From contig JACRIN010000084.1 of assembly GCA_016220085.1 (NCBI GenBank), forward strand, positions 33,374 through 97,373: 64,000 nt of DNA, read 5' to 3'. A program made the translations under genes and the position numbers. Shown piece after piece: positions 8,262 through 17,284 of the stretch. The first letter of the stretch is position 1, and each line of letters starts with the position of its first letter. The DNA is from Planctomycetota bacterium. GTDB taxonomy: Bacteria; Planctomycetota; UBA1135; GCA-002686595. The notes beneath the pieces were generated by a model. That model saw only the letters and a program-made list of their open reading frames with translations. It was not told the DNA's origin and ran no database searches.

Positions 8262-11200
8262 ATGCCGTTCGTGCAATGGAAGTCTGCATCGCGTCGAGCA
8301 CTTCGCGGATTGTCGCGGAGTCAGTGGTCGAAGCTGCTGGTAGCGACCGTGATCGCCTCGGAGGTGACCGCGCAAAGCGTTCCCCAAGCTCCCGGAATCA
8401 CCCTGCGCACGCCGCCGATCGTCGAATCCGGTGTTCCTTCGTCGGTCGGTATGCGCGACGCGTTCAGTACCGTCGATCTGAGCTCCGCGAACTCCGGGAT
8501 CTTGCTCGACATCGGCGCGCTGTTCTCGAAGCACATCATCGAATCGCGGGACGGACTCGACATCTCGCAGGACGCAGGCGTTGGCATGGACGCGTTCGTG
8601 GATGCGTTCGGCGACCTTGCGCGCTCGGAGATCGTACTCGGCTCGAAGTTCCCGCCGATCGACTCGTGGTCCGCCGTCGTGCTCGAGTGGCGTCAGGCGC
8701 AGGAAGTGACGCCCATCGCGATCGCCATGGTCGGCTACGACCGCATCGATCCAGCGGCATACACGGATGGTCGTCTCGTCTTCGACGGCGTGCACTTCCA
8801 CGAATCCGTCCCGGGCACGCCTTTCGTGGAGCACAAGAGCTTCGTCGCGGCCTCGATTCTCGCGCCGACGCTCGTCGGGCCGACCGCGCAGCTCGTGATC
8901 CCATCGAATCTGCTCGTCGGAGGGATTCCCGCGACGGCGTTCTCCAACCTCCAAGTCCAAGTCGCCGGTCAGGCTCCGATCGCGGTGGCGTTCGATCAGC
9001 CATTCACCGTGACCAACCTCGTGCCGGACACGAGCGGCGTCGTTCGCATCGAACTCCACTTCGACGCGGCGGGCGGCAGTTACTCGGCGGCGACCGCTGC
9101 GAAGTACTCCGCGAAGAAGGAGCCCTCGTACGGCGACAAGGGCTTGATCACCGCCTCGCTGCCGTACCTCGGCGGCTACGGCAAGATGTACGTCCGGCTC
9201 TACCCCGCCACGGGTCGGAGCTTGCCAATGCAGAAGCCGATCGTCGTCATTGACGGCATCGACGTGATGAACAACCGGTCGTTCGACGAGATCTGGAACG
9301 ACTTCGGCGACACGCTGCAGAAGTTGCTCGATCTCGGGTACGACCTCGTCGTTTGCGACTACGAGAACGGCCGGGACTACATCCAGCGCAACGGATTCGC
9401 GGTTCGCGAAGTGCTGGCGCGGCTTCCGAGCTGGCAGGCGCCCGGTCACCAGTTCGAGCCCGCGGCGATCCTGGCCGGGAGCATGGGTACGCAGACGGCG
9501 AGATACGCGCTCACGACCGCGGAACGGGATTTCGAGGACCATCACATCGGGCTCTTCGTCAGCGTCGATGGTCCGTACACCGGCGCGAACATCCCGATCG
9601 GTTTGCAGGGGTTCGTCGAGTTCCTGGCGCCTGAAAAGCAGACGGTCAAGGACTTCCTCACTGGGCTCGACAGTCCGGCGGCGAGTCAGTTGCTGCGGAA
9701 GAACCGTTTTTGGGTCGGATGGACCAAGCACGTCTACGAGCCGCGCCAGGAGTTCATCGACTACTTCGCCGAGGCGAACACCCTCGGTCTTCCGAAGCAG
9801 TGCCGCAACGTCGCGATCGCGAGCGGAAGCGGCGACGGCACGCGAGTGACGACCGCGGGCGTCGTCGAGTACCTTCGCGCGAAGCTGATCGTCACGGTGC
9901 AGTGGTGGTGGTGGACGATCGTGAGCGCCGGCGTCGACATCAAGGTCGATTCGGACCACCAGGGTCAGGTCTTCTATGGATGGATGAAGAAGCCCGGCAG
10001 CGACGCGCGTTTGAAGATCTGGTCGCTGGGGGCCGGTGCGGAGAAGCTCGATCTGGCGCCCGGCGGTCTGCGCGACACCCCAAAGACGATCAAGGACGCG
10101 TGGAACAGCTCTTTGTTGTTCAGCCTCTTCGTGCCGATGAGCTCGCAGCTCGACACGCACTGCTTCATTCCGACGAGCAGCGCGTTGGGGTTCGTGACGA
10201 GCGACCTGAACTACGCGCCGAAGTACGACGCGCAGTTGCGTCAGCACAGTCCATTCGACGCCGTGCATCTCGGTGATCCGAACACCTATCACGTCTCGGA
10301 AACGGCCGCCAACATCGAGTTCATCGCCGACGAGCTGGAGCGCTTCTTCGGCGTTCGCGAGGAGCACCTCCTGGGAGATCTGTGCGCCGATCCGACGACC
10401 GGCGGCGGCGGCACCGGCACGAGTGGCGTCGGGACGGTCGCCGGAATCGGTAGTGGGTTCACCGCGATGATCGCATCGGCGTCGACTGCCTACGCGGAGC
10501 TGGTGAGCGTCAACACCGAACTCGGCCGTGCGATGATTCAACGGCGCAGCGGCTCGAGCTGGCAGCTCGCGTGGACCAACAACTCGACGGGGTTCATCGG
10601 CAGTTGGCACATCTCACCCGGCGATCGGTACTACCTCGCGGACCTGACCGGCGACGAATACGAGGAGCTGCTGTGCGTGAGCTCGTCGGTGCCCGCGTCG
10701 GCGATGATCCAGAAGTTCGACGGTACCGCGTGGCAGTTCATCTGGCAGACGCTCGACGGCACGCTCGGCGGGACGTGGACCCTGCGTTCGACGGATCGCT
10801 TCACGTTCGGTGTGGTCTCATCGACGTTCGTGACGAAGGACCGACTGCTCGCGGTATATCCCTACCAGACGCACTCGACCGCGCGGATCCTGAGTTTCAC
10901 CGGGGCGAGTTGGATCTCGGAGTGGAGCAATGGCGACAGCGACTGGATCGGCGGTTATCCGATTCAGCTCGGTGATCGCTATTCGCTCGCCGACTTGGAC
11001 GGCAGTGCGCCCGAGGAGTTGATCAGCGTCAACGCGTGGACGTACCCGGCGGGCTGGGTCGTCGTGCAGCGCTACGACGCCGGCAACCAACTGTGGAACT
11101 GGCTCTCGGCGAGTACCGACAAGATCGGGTTCGGCTGGGTGCGTGGTGCTGGTGACCAGCTCGAGTTCGCGGACACCGACGGCGACGGCAGGGCGGAGCT

Positions 11201-11540
11201 GCACTGCATCAGCGGCGCGCCGTCGCCGTGGGCCGCGGTGCTCGACTACACGCCGGGCACCACCGGTGACTGGACGATGAAGTGGGACAACGGCGGCGAT
11301 TCGATGCTCGGCCTGTACCAACTGAGTGCGCCGTACAAGGTGTTCACGAGCGATCACCTCCGTCCGATCGACAAGTTCGTGTGGGGCAGGGCCAGCGACA
11401 GTCTCGTCGACAGCGTCTTGGTGCTCGCGCCCCACACGCAAGGCCCGGCGCGACTGCTGGGATACCAGTTGTCCCCGGCGCAGTGGCTGTCGCAGTGGGG
11501 CGGCACCATCACGATCGGCTTCTGGTCGCTCTACCAGTGA
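8262..11540 (+). CDS. Secreted alpha/beta-hydrolase (lipase-like) with C-terminal FG-GAP/VCBS-like repeats
   Basis: 1092 residues from ATG 8262. Residues 1-38 hold a basic, weakly hydrophobic export signal ending near VTAQS. A beta-sandwich-like region (about 60-310) precedes a hydrolase domain opening with KPIVVIDGID. The nucleophile elbow is LAGSMGTQTARY (Ser at about 407), matching G-x-S-x-G. The segment THCFIPTSSALG followed by FDAVHLGDPNTYHVSE (about 630-680) resembles a motif in secreted Bacteroidota hydrolases and may supply the catalytic histidine. From about 730 the protein consists of repeats of the type LGDRYSLADLDGSAPEELISV, probably a calcium-binding propeller. The substrate is unknown; an esterase or lipase is most likely. 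It lies alone on the plus strand between two copies of a cytochrome gene start. Confidence 0.75.
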   Translation: MPFVQWKSASRRALRGLSRSQWSKLLVATVIASEVTAQSVPQAPGITLRTPPIVESGVPSSVGMRDAFSTVDLSSANSGILLDIGALFSKHIIESRDGLDISQDAGVGMDAFVDAFGDLARSEIVLGSKFPPIDSWSAVVLEWRQAQEVTPIAIAMVGYDRIDPAAYTDGRLVFDGVHFHESVPGTPFVEHKSFVAASILAPTLVGPTAQLVIPSNLLVGGIPATAFSNLQVQVAGQAPIAVAFDQPFTVTNLVPDTSGVVRIELHFDAAGGSYSAATAAKYSAKKEPSYGDKGLITASLPYLGGYGKMYVRLYPATGRSLPMQKPIVVIDGIDVMNNRSFDEIWNDFGDTLQKLLDLGYDLVVCDYENGRDYIQRNGFAVREVLARLPSWQAPGHQFEPAAILAGSMGTQTARYALTTAERDFEDHHIGLFVSVDGPYTGANIPIGLQGFVEFLAPEKQTVKDFLTGLDSPAASQLLRKNRFWVGWTKHVYEPRQEFIDYFAEANTLGLPKQCRNVAIASGSGDGTRVTTAGVVEYLRAKLIVTVQWWWWTIVSAGVDIKVDSDHQGQVFYGWMKKPGSDARLKIWSLGAGAEKLDLAPGGLRDTPKTIKDAWNSSLLFSLFVPMSSQLDTHCFIPTSSALGFVTSDLNYAPKYDAQLRQHSPFDAVHLGDPNTYHVSETAANIEFIADELERFFGVREEHLLGDLCADPTTGGGGTGTSGVGTVAGIGSGFTAMIASASTAYAELVSVNTELGRAMIQRRSGSSWQLAWTNNSTGFIGSWHISPGDRYYLADLTGDEYEELLCVSSSVPASAMIQKFDGTAWQFIWQTLDGTLGGTWTLRSTDRFTFGVVSSTFVTKDRLLAVYPYQTHSTARILSFTGASWISEWSNGDSDWIGGYPIQLGDRYSLADLDGSAPEELISVNAWTYPAGWVVVQRYDAGNQLWNWLSASTDKIGFGWVRGAGDQLEFADTDGDGRAELHCISGAPSPWAAVLDYTPGTTGDWTMKWDNGGDSMLGLYQLSAPYKVFTSDHLRPIDKFVWGRASDSLVDSVLVLAPHTQGPARLLGYQLSPAQWLSQWGGTITIGFWSLYQ

Positions 11541-11545
11541 CACGT

Positions 11546-11580
11546 CCACCGCCGACGCAAGCGCGTTGCGGCGGCGGTGG
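11546..11580 (+). terminator. Terminator-like hairpin after the hydrolase gene
   Basis: Five bases after the TGA stop, 11546-11560 pairs with 11566-11580 to form a 15-bp stem with a single mismatch around a GCGCG loop. No T-run follows, so it is a strong GC hairpin rather than a textbook intrinsic terminator. Confidence 0.6.
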
Positions 11581-11616
11581 CTTCCCGACGGCGTGGCCTG
11601 GAGTGCGCTCGGATGT

Positions 11617-11882
11617 CGTTCGACGCCGAGCGCGGTCGGGTTGTGGAAGTGCGGCGATTCGGCCCACAGCGTGACGCCGAGCCCCGGCGCAGTTTCGAAG
11701 TGGTCGCCGAGGTCCGGCGCCGGCTGCGCCGGAAGCTCGTGCGCGGACGGAGCTTCCGCGGCACCGGATGCGAGTGGCGTAGTGGGGGCGAGCGGTGTGG
11801 CCGGTGCGCGCGCGACGGCGGGCTCGGACTCCGAGCGACAAGCGAGCGAGAGCAGCGACACGATGACACCGAGGGACTACAT
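11617..11882 (-). pseudogene. Decayed N-terminal copy of the PVC heme lipoprotein gene (stop at codon 2)
   Basis: On the minus strand, ATG 11882-11880 is followed at once by TAG, then by SLGVIVSLLSLACRSESE, which matches SLGVVVSLLSLACRSESV of the gene at 3572-7537. The match resumes after a diverged linker at DLGDHFETAPGLGVTLWAES and ends at NPTALGV, where the intact gene continues NPTALDVDARG. After that the frame turns to unrelated sequence. The two copies have the same orientation. AAG to TAG at codon 2 and loss of everything past about codon 90 make this a pseudogene. The rest of 11541-12154 holds only the hairpin and no convincing ORF. Confidence 0.85.
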
Positions 11883-12154
11883 GGCGCGGCGTGTAGCGGC
11901 GCGTGTCCCGGCGCGATGGAATCGCACGCGGACGCGCCTCGCTACCTCCCGCAGCTCGCACGAGCTCCGGAGTCGCTCTCTCGCCGTCGGGTTGCGCCTG
12001 AAACTCGTGGTCGACGGAGACGGATTCCAAAACGGTCGATGCCGAGCCCAAGCGCGAGGCCCGGTCGGCACGACGACGCTCGAGCGCGATTGCGAGCCGG
12101 GTTCGCGCTCAAGCCGTCGCGGCGGTCGCCCACGTGAAGCTGACGAGCACCATA

Positions 12155-13003
12155 CTACCCGACATCCCTCATGAAGACGGCCGCCTTCTGGAAGAGCTGT
12201 TCGACGGTCGAATGGGAGAGGTGCAAGTAGCCAAACGCAGGAGTGACCCGAAACGTCGTTGCGTCGAACCGGGAGCCCGCCTCGGTCATGAGTGACACTT
12301 CGTCAGCCAAGCTCACGATGATGACGGCCGGACGATCGCGCATGCTCACGCGCGGCGCGTGATGGGCCTCGATGGCGAACGCCAAGTCATCAGGGAAGCC
12401 CCAGTCATGCGCGATCATCGCTCCGACTTCCGAATGCGTGAAGCCGAACATCCGTCGTTCTGCCTCGTTGCAGACATTCTCGCTCCGACCGCACTGCATG
12501 AGCAGCTCCGCATACACGTCTCGGTACTTGGCGAAGAGAACGATCTTTCCGAGATCGTGCAGCAGGCCGCAGGCGTAGGCGTCATCTGGGGCGACATGTT
12601 CGGTCGTCGAGGCAGGCGTATAGCCGAGTGCGATCTCGCGGCAGATCTGGGCTGTGAGGATCGAGTGTCGCCAGACCTTTTCGAGCTCGATCCAGCCACC
12701 CGCACGATTGGTGAACTCCGAGAACAGCTCTACCTGCAGAACCAGATTGTAGATGGCGGAGTGACCCAAGAGGACCACGGCCTGGTGGATCGAGGAGATC
12801 TTCGCATACTGACCGAAACACGCACTGTTGGCGTTCTTCAACATCCTGGCTGCGATCGACGGATCCAGCGCGATGGCGTCCGCAAGTTCCGTGGCGTCGG
12901 AACCGGGGTCGAGGCACCGGTCGCGGATGCGCAGTGCACTGCGAGGTAGCGTCGGTAGCACGAGATTCGACTTGATTAGTTCCCTGGTCTTGGTGGCAAT
13001 CAT
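12155..13003 (-). CDS. HDOD domain signalling protein
   Basis: 282 residues, almost all one HDOD domain (about 15-215): LPTLPRSALRI at the start, a LDPSIAARMLKNANSACFG helix pair, SSIHQAVVLLGH, then the HD-like core with LWRHSI-type helix (VWRHSILTAQIC), LLHDLGKIVLF and EAHHAP. HDOD proteins are regulatory relatives of HD phosphohydrolases found in two-component and chemotaxis contexts, usually without a proven enzymatic activity. The start at ATG 13003 is preceded by an AGGAAA site. It lies 47 bp downstream of the receiver/CheX-like gene on the same strand, and the two probably form one signalling unit. Confidence 0.9.
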   Translation of the reverse strand: MIATKTRELIKSNLVLPTLPRSALRIRDRCLDPGSDATELADAIALDPSIAARMLKNANSACFGQYAKISSIHQAVVLLGHSAIYNLVLQVELFSEFTNRAGGWIELEKVWRHSILTAQICREIALGYTPASTTEHVAPDDAYACGLLHDLGKIVLFAKYRDVYAELLMQCGRSENVCNEAERRMFGFTHSEVGAMIAHDWGFPDDLAFAIEAHHAPRVSMRDRPAVIIVSLADEVSLMTEAGSRFDATTFRVTPAFGYLHLSHSTVEQLFQKAAVFMRDVG

Positions 13004-13050
13004 GTGGTTTCCTGTCCGCCCGATCGAGAAGTTCTATTCACTCTGTTCGC

Positions 13051-14324
13051 TCAGATCTCCGGTCCGACTCTCGAGGTCGCACCTGAACCCGGGTTCTCTT
13101 GATCCTCGACCAGAGGTCGGACGATCACCGCCTCCGTCGGTCGCCCCTGCATGTCGAGTTCATGGAGCTTGTGCACTTGCTGCTGCGTCAGAAGTGTTCC
13201 GCGCGGCAAGAGCACCCCGCCGGTACCGGGCACGCCGATGTCGCGCAGCAAGATGTCCTCAGGCCGAAGCTTGTTGGGCGGAAGCGTGCGAACGTCTCCG
13301 ACGGTAGGGATGACACACATCTGGATCTCGACGCCCGCGATGCTCAGCGCGAACGAGGCCAGCGGAGTGGTGTTACTCTGCGCGGACGCATCCGAGGCGC
13401 GGAGGCGGACCCTGGGGATCCTCGACGCCACGACGGTCGTGGTGTTGCACAATCTGTTCTTGATGGAACCCTGCAAGATGTTGAGGAATTCGCCGAGCGA
13501 GTCGAACAGATCGTCGAGGGTCTCCTCGTTCGCCCCCACCATCTCTCTGTAGATCGATTGGAGGTGATCGATGTTGGCGTCGATGCGGACGCTGATGCAG
13601 AGGCAGGGGGCATCCACGACGATGGCCGACACAGCGCAGACTTCCCAATTGCCGTGATGGCTGGTCGAAGTCACACGGGCGCCCGCAAGGCCAAGTCCCG
13701 TGAGCGCGCTGGCGATGACGTCCGAAGTAGCGGCAACGAGCACAGTCGCCATCGGCGACGCGCTCTGGTCCTGTGGCGGAGCGTGGGCAGGCTTCGGATC
13801 GTGCTCCGTTACTCGATCCTGTGTTGCGCTTCTGTTCAATATCACGCGTCCCAGGAGATCATGTCGTCGGCACAGAGCTTCCATGGAGATGAGCTCCGCG
13901 CAGACGTGTCGGCGAACGGTCAGAGCGCGTTCGGCAACAGGGATTCGCGACAGGATTTCTGCGGGAGAAGCGGAGAACTGCGCGTAGGCGTCCACGCCAC
14001 AGTCAAACGCACGGATGACCGCTTGCTCTTCAACTGAATTGGAGAGCATCAAGACGTAAGGTCGAGCGCGGGCATCGAACTCGACCAGGAGTTTCTCGAC
14101 GGCACTTGGCGACGAAACCGTTCCATCTAGGATCAGCAGAGCGGGGCGCATTCCACCCCGCGAAGTGCGGTCAGAAGTCCGTTGAGCGGGTCGTTCACGA
14201 GGGTGCACTCGTATCCCTGACGGCGCACCATCCACCCAACGCTGGAAAGCAGGCGCGGGTCGCGCAAGCCGACGACTACTCCGAGCGTTTGATTGGCAGA
14301 GATCGGTCGGTCCGTGGCACTCAT
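13051..14324 (-). pseudogene. Receiver-like / CheX-like signalling gene interrupted by a single apparent frameshift
   Basis: The front half (ATG 14324 to a stop at 14133) reads NQTLGVVVGLRDPRLLSSVGW and continues as the first part of a response-regulator receiver fold. The expected next segment, PALLILDGTV with a later VLMLSNS strand, is in the neighbouring frame from about 14151 to 13051. The switch falls at a run of four C in GCGCCCCGC; one more C would join both halves into about 424 residues. Downstream a CheX/CheC-like domain is visible (DDLFDSLGEFLNILQGSIKN), then a short domain with GGVLLPRGTLLTQQQVHKL. CheX-type proteins dephosphorylate receivers, so a fused regulator is inferred. It may be a real lesion, a sequencing error, or two genes (the second starting at ATG 14151). 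Confidence 0.6.
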
Positions 14325-15107
14325 GGTGGGGTGGCTGCAAGAGGGCCCGCACGAAGGGGCCCCCGTCTTCTCCGAAAAGGGTCAGAGTTGGCTCGGCGGG
14401 TGGTGGAAGACGTGCGTTCGTGGATCGGCACCGCCGAGTCCCCCGGGGAGTTTTCGATGCGATGCGCCGAGTCACGCCGGCGGATCCTCGAAGACGCACG
14501 GACGCGCCGCAGCATTCGTCTCGCGCGTCTTCGTCACGTGCTTCGTCTCCGCGCTTCGCGCCGTGCGGCGCGAACCGGTGCAGCGCGTCGCCGGTTCGCA
14601 GCCGTCGTTGCGTGGCAGATAGATGCGCGCGCGCCATGCAACTGCGCAGTGGGATTCGCACGGTCGGGGCCGTTCCACGGACCGGGCTAGCGCAGGTCAG
14701 CCCGACGGACGCGCAACGCGAATCGCGGTGGAGCAGTCGTTTCGCCGCACTGGCCGGCGCGGCAGCCGTCGCGCGTCGAGCGTGCCTCGTCGTCCGGCGG
14801 CGGCCTGCCCTCATCCCACTTCGCATGTTGACTCTCATTGCCCAGAACCTGCATCGGCATGTTCCAGAGAGCAGCGACAAGAATCAACCTGCAGCTCCAC
14901 GCATTGGGACGTGTCGCGCGACTGGGACGCTGCCGTCCCAATATCGCTCCGCGCTGACACGCAGTGGAGCGATGCGGTCCGCACACACGTTTCGTCGCGC
15001 CGTCCTGCGAGCCCGACGCGGGTGAATCGCTCGGCCGATGCCCGCGCACGCATCTGCGCGAAAGCGAGAGTCCACTCACTATCGAGTGCGCTCGCCTCGG
15101 GAGATCA
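14325..15107. other. Non-coding or decayed stretch
   Basis: I see no gene here on either strand. The ORFs are arginine/serine-rich with no motif, signal peptide or ribosome site. The part near 14820-14900 is lower in GC than its surroundings. Promoters for the minus-strand signalling pair presumably lie just above 14324. Confidence 0.4.
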
Positions 15108-15242
15108 CTTCAGTTTCGCGAGTGATGCCGGCCGCGCTCGATCGAACGCATAGAGCTCGGCGACGGTGATCCGCGCTTCGGCGGCGAGCACCGCGCGCAC
15201 GATCGGCATCGCCGCGGCTTCGTCGAAGAAGAGCACGTCGAG
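15108..15242 (-). pseudogene. Unidentified C-terminal remnant directly after a stop codon
   Basis: Immediately after the TAG of the secreted protein gene (15243-15245) and in the same frame, the minus strand continues LDVLFFDEAAAMPIVRAVLA and ends LAKLK before TGA at 15108. The residue composition is protein-like (amphipathic helices, few arginines in rows), unlike shadow ORFs. An internal ATG could give a 35-residue peptide. It looks like the tail of a lost or read-through coding segment; I cannot name the family. Confidence 0.35.
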
Positions 15243-16301
15243 CTACTCACGCTCGAAGCCGTCGCCCCAGCCGACGACGGTGCCGGCGCGCGCGGCGGTG
15301 AGCTTCGCGTCGAGCTCGTCGACGAGCTGCTGGCGGAACGCGTTGAGCGCGAGCCCGGCTTCGACATCGAGCGGCGGATGTTCGATCGTGTGTCGAATGC
15401 CGAGGAATGCCGCGCCCGCGCCGAGCGGCGCGAGCTCGTCGACCGTCGACGTGCCGAGATCCAAGTTGTAGTCGGCGATCAGGTCCGGATAGCGCGATGC
15501 GCCCGACAACAGGTCGCCGAGCCGCGTGCCGGCGTCGAACTCGCCGCTCGGCGGGCCGAAGTAGTCCGTGCGGAGTTCGGGTGGCGTCGTCGCGTCGAAG
15601 TTCTCCTCGTGCAAGAACTCCGCGAGCGTTTCGTAGAGCTCGTCGCCCGCGATCACGCCCTCGGCCTCGGGTTCGGGCGCGATTTCGAGCAGCGTGACGA
15701 CGTGCGGCGTGCACTTCGACATCGCCGCGCCCATCGCGCTCTCGACGAAGTGCGTCGCGAGCATCGTGCGATCTCCGTCGCGCAGCGCCGGCAACGCGTC
15801 GTGCCAGATCGCGAGCGAGAGCTGCGGCTTCTCGCCGTCCCACTCGCAATACGCGCGGAAGTCGCCGAGCCGCAGTGGCAAGTCGCCGAGCTGTCCGAGC
15901 GAACGCGCCGCGTCCCAGGGTGGCCGCCACGGCGCGCACTCCCAGCCCGCGATCGTCGGCATCGCCGCCGCGAGCTCGCGGCCGAGCAGTTGGCGCGTGC
16001 GCGAGTCGCCGGACACGAGTTCGATGCGCACCGAGCCCTCGACGCTGCCGCGTTCGGCGCCGAACGTCAGGCCGGGCACGAGCGCGTCGAGCCGCTTGCC
16101 GAGCTCTTCACCGACCGCTTCGGAGCGCGCGGCGTCGCCGGAGAGCAGCGCGGCGCGATGCTCGTCCGCGTGCTCGGCGAGCCACGCCCAGAACGCCGTC
16201 GCGCGCGCGCGGAACGGCTCGGGGCGCTCTTGCGCGACCTGTGCGCTCGAACCGAGCGCGAAACCTGCGATGACGAGCGCCGCGAGGGATCCGATCTTCA
16301 T
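15243..16301 (-). CDS. Secreted hypothetical protein
   Basis: 352 residues from ATG 16301. A clear signal peptide (MKIGSLAALVIAGFALGSSA, then QVAQERPEP) is followed by a soluble domain. Notable segments are FWAWLAEHADEHRAALLSGD, LPLRLGDFRAYCEWDGEKPQ and FLGIRHTIEHPPLDVEAG. There are only a few cysteines and no metal-binding cluster I recognise. The family is unknown to me. It ends in a TAG that is followed in frame by the remnant at 15108-15242, so a read-through or a nonsense mutation near the natural C-terminus is possible. The HD hydrolase gene lies 26 bp upstream on the same strand. Confidence 0.6.
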   Translation of the reverse strand: MKIGSLAALVIAGFALGSSAQVAQERPEPFRARATAFWAWLAEHADEHRAALLSGDAARSEAVGEELGKRLDALVPGLTFGAERGSVEGSVRIELVSGDSRTRQLLGRELAAAMPTIAGWECAPWRPPWDAARSLGQLGDLPLRLGDFRAYCEWDGEKPQLSLAIWHDALPALRDGDRTMLATHFVESAMGAAMSKCTPHVVTLLEIAPEPEAEGVIAGDELYETLAEFLHEENFDATTPPELRTDYFGPPSGEFDAGTRLGDLLSGASRYPDLIADYNLDLGTSTVDELAPLGAGAAFLGIRHTIEHPPLDVEAGLALNAFRQQLVDELDAKLTAARAGTVVGWGDGFERE

Positions 16302-16327
16302 CCGACGAGGATAGCGCGCCGCACGAT

Positions 16328-16960
16328 TCACGCATCCAGTGCGCGCGCCAAGTTCTCGCGAGCGCGGGCCTCGAGCCGCGCGTGGAAGCTCTCGGTCGAG
16401 TAAATCCGAGGCCGAGCGAGGAACACGGAGAGGATTTCGCGCCACTTGGTGCGGAAGAGGAAGAGCGGCACCCACGCGTACTCCGCGCGGACCTGCGCTT
16501 CGTACTCCTCGAAGCGCTCGCGCGGCGCGCCGAGGATCGCGAGGTCGACATCGACGAGCAGCCTGGCATCCGCGCTCACGGGTTCGGCGTCGTGTCGCGT
16601 CGCCATGACGAGCTCGTGGACGCGTTCCGCGGCGTCGCGCGCCGCGCCCGCGTCGAGCAGCGCGTCGCGTGCCCAGACCGCGCTGCGCGCTTCGTTGTCG
16701 GAGCCGCGCACGTCGTAGATCGCGTCGTGGAACCACAGCGCGAGCTCGACCTCGGCGGGGCGTTCGGCGAGCGCACGGGCCCGTGCGAACTCCGCGAGGC
16801 ACTCCTCCAAGTGCTGCAGCGTGTGATAGTGCCTCTGCGGCTCTCGATAGCGCGCAACGAGCGTCTCGAGCAAGGCGTCGTCGGCGCGCGCGCCGAGCTC
16901 GGCCCAACTCGCTCGCCAAGCCTCGGGCCAACTCGCTCGCCAAGCCTCGGGCCAACTCAC
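16328..16960 (-). CDS. HD-domain metal-dependent phosphohydrolase-like protein
   Basis: 210 residues resembling the predicted HD-superfamily hydrolases of COG4339. Motifs: RHYHTLQHLEECLAEF (an HxxxH-type pair near residue 46), the HD dyad in LALWFHDAIYD (about 75-85), and a later LVMATRHDAE / LLVDVDLAILG with the distal aspartate. The family binds divalent metal; its natural substrate is uncertain. The start is GTG 16960, inside a tandem repeat, so the first 20 residues are two copies of an 8-residue unit (SWPEAWRA). A leader ORF from ATG 17151 ends with TGA overlapping this GTG (GTGA), which would permit translational coupling. There is no other in-frame start after the stop inside the repeat. 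Confidence 0.8.
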   Translation of the reverse strand: MSWPEAWRASWPEAWRASWAELGARADDALLETLVARYREPQRHYHTLQHLEECLAEFARARALAERPAEVELALWFHDAIYDVRGSDNEARSAVWARDALLDAGAARDAAERVHELVMATRHDAEPVSADARLLVDVDLAILGAPRERFEEYEAQVRAEYAWVPLFLFRTKWREILSVFLARPRIYSTESFHARLEARARENLARALDA

Positions 16961-17142
16961 TCGCGAAGCCTCAGCCCAACCCGCTCGCGAAACCTCGATC
17001 CGACTCGCTCGCGAAGCCCCGGCTCAGCTCGATCGTGAAGCCTCGATCCAATTCGCTTCCGAAGACTCAGTCCAACTCGCACGCGGAGCGTTGGGCCAAC
17101 TCGCTCGCGAAGCTCAGGCCACCTCACTCGCCAAGCCTTGGG
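16904..17142. repeat. Ten-unit 24-bp minisatellite over the 5' end of the HD gene
   Basis: Ten consecutive units, consensus beginning CCAACTCGCTCGC on the plus strand, start at 16904, 16928, 16952, 16976, 17000, 17024, 17048, 17072, 17096 and 17119. Nine are 24 bp; the unit at 17096 is 23 bp. Similarity declines away from the gene. The two units nearest the gene are almost identical, suggesting recent duplication. A 24-bp unit preserves reading frame (8 codons); the 23-bp unit breaks it. Confidence 0.9.
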
Positions 17143-17284
17143 CGCTTCCATGATCGACCGAGGATAGCCGTCGGCCGCGAGCGGTTCGCCGCGCGAGGCC
17201 CGACGTTCCGCCGAGCGCCCGGCCGAGCACCACACCGCTCGCTTCCCGGTCGCCCGCGGGCGACGCTCCGCCAGCGGTCGGCGA

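Noticed and set aside
14420..15153. Overlapping plus-strand ORFs in the gene-poor stretch
   Set aside because: Their composition is arginine/serine/alanine-rich with no domain, and neither has a supporting ribosome site or neighbour.
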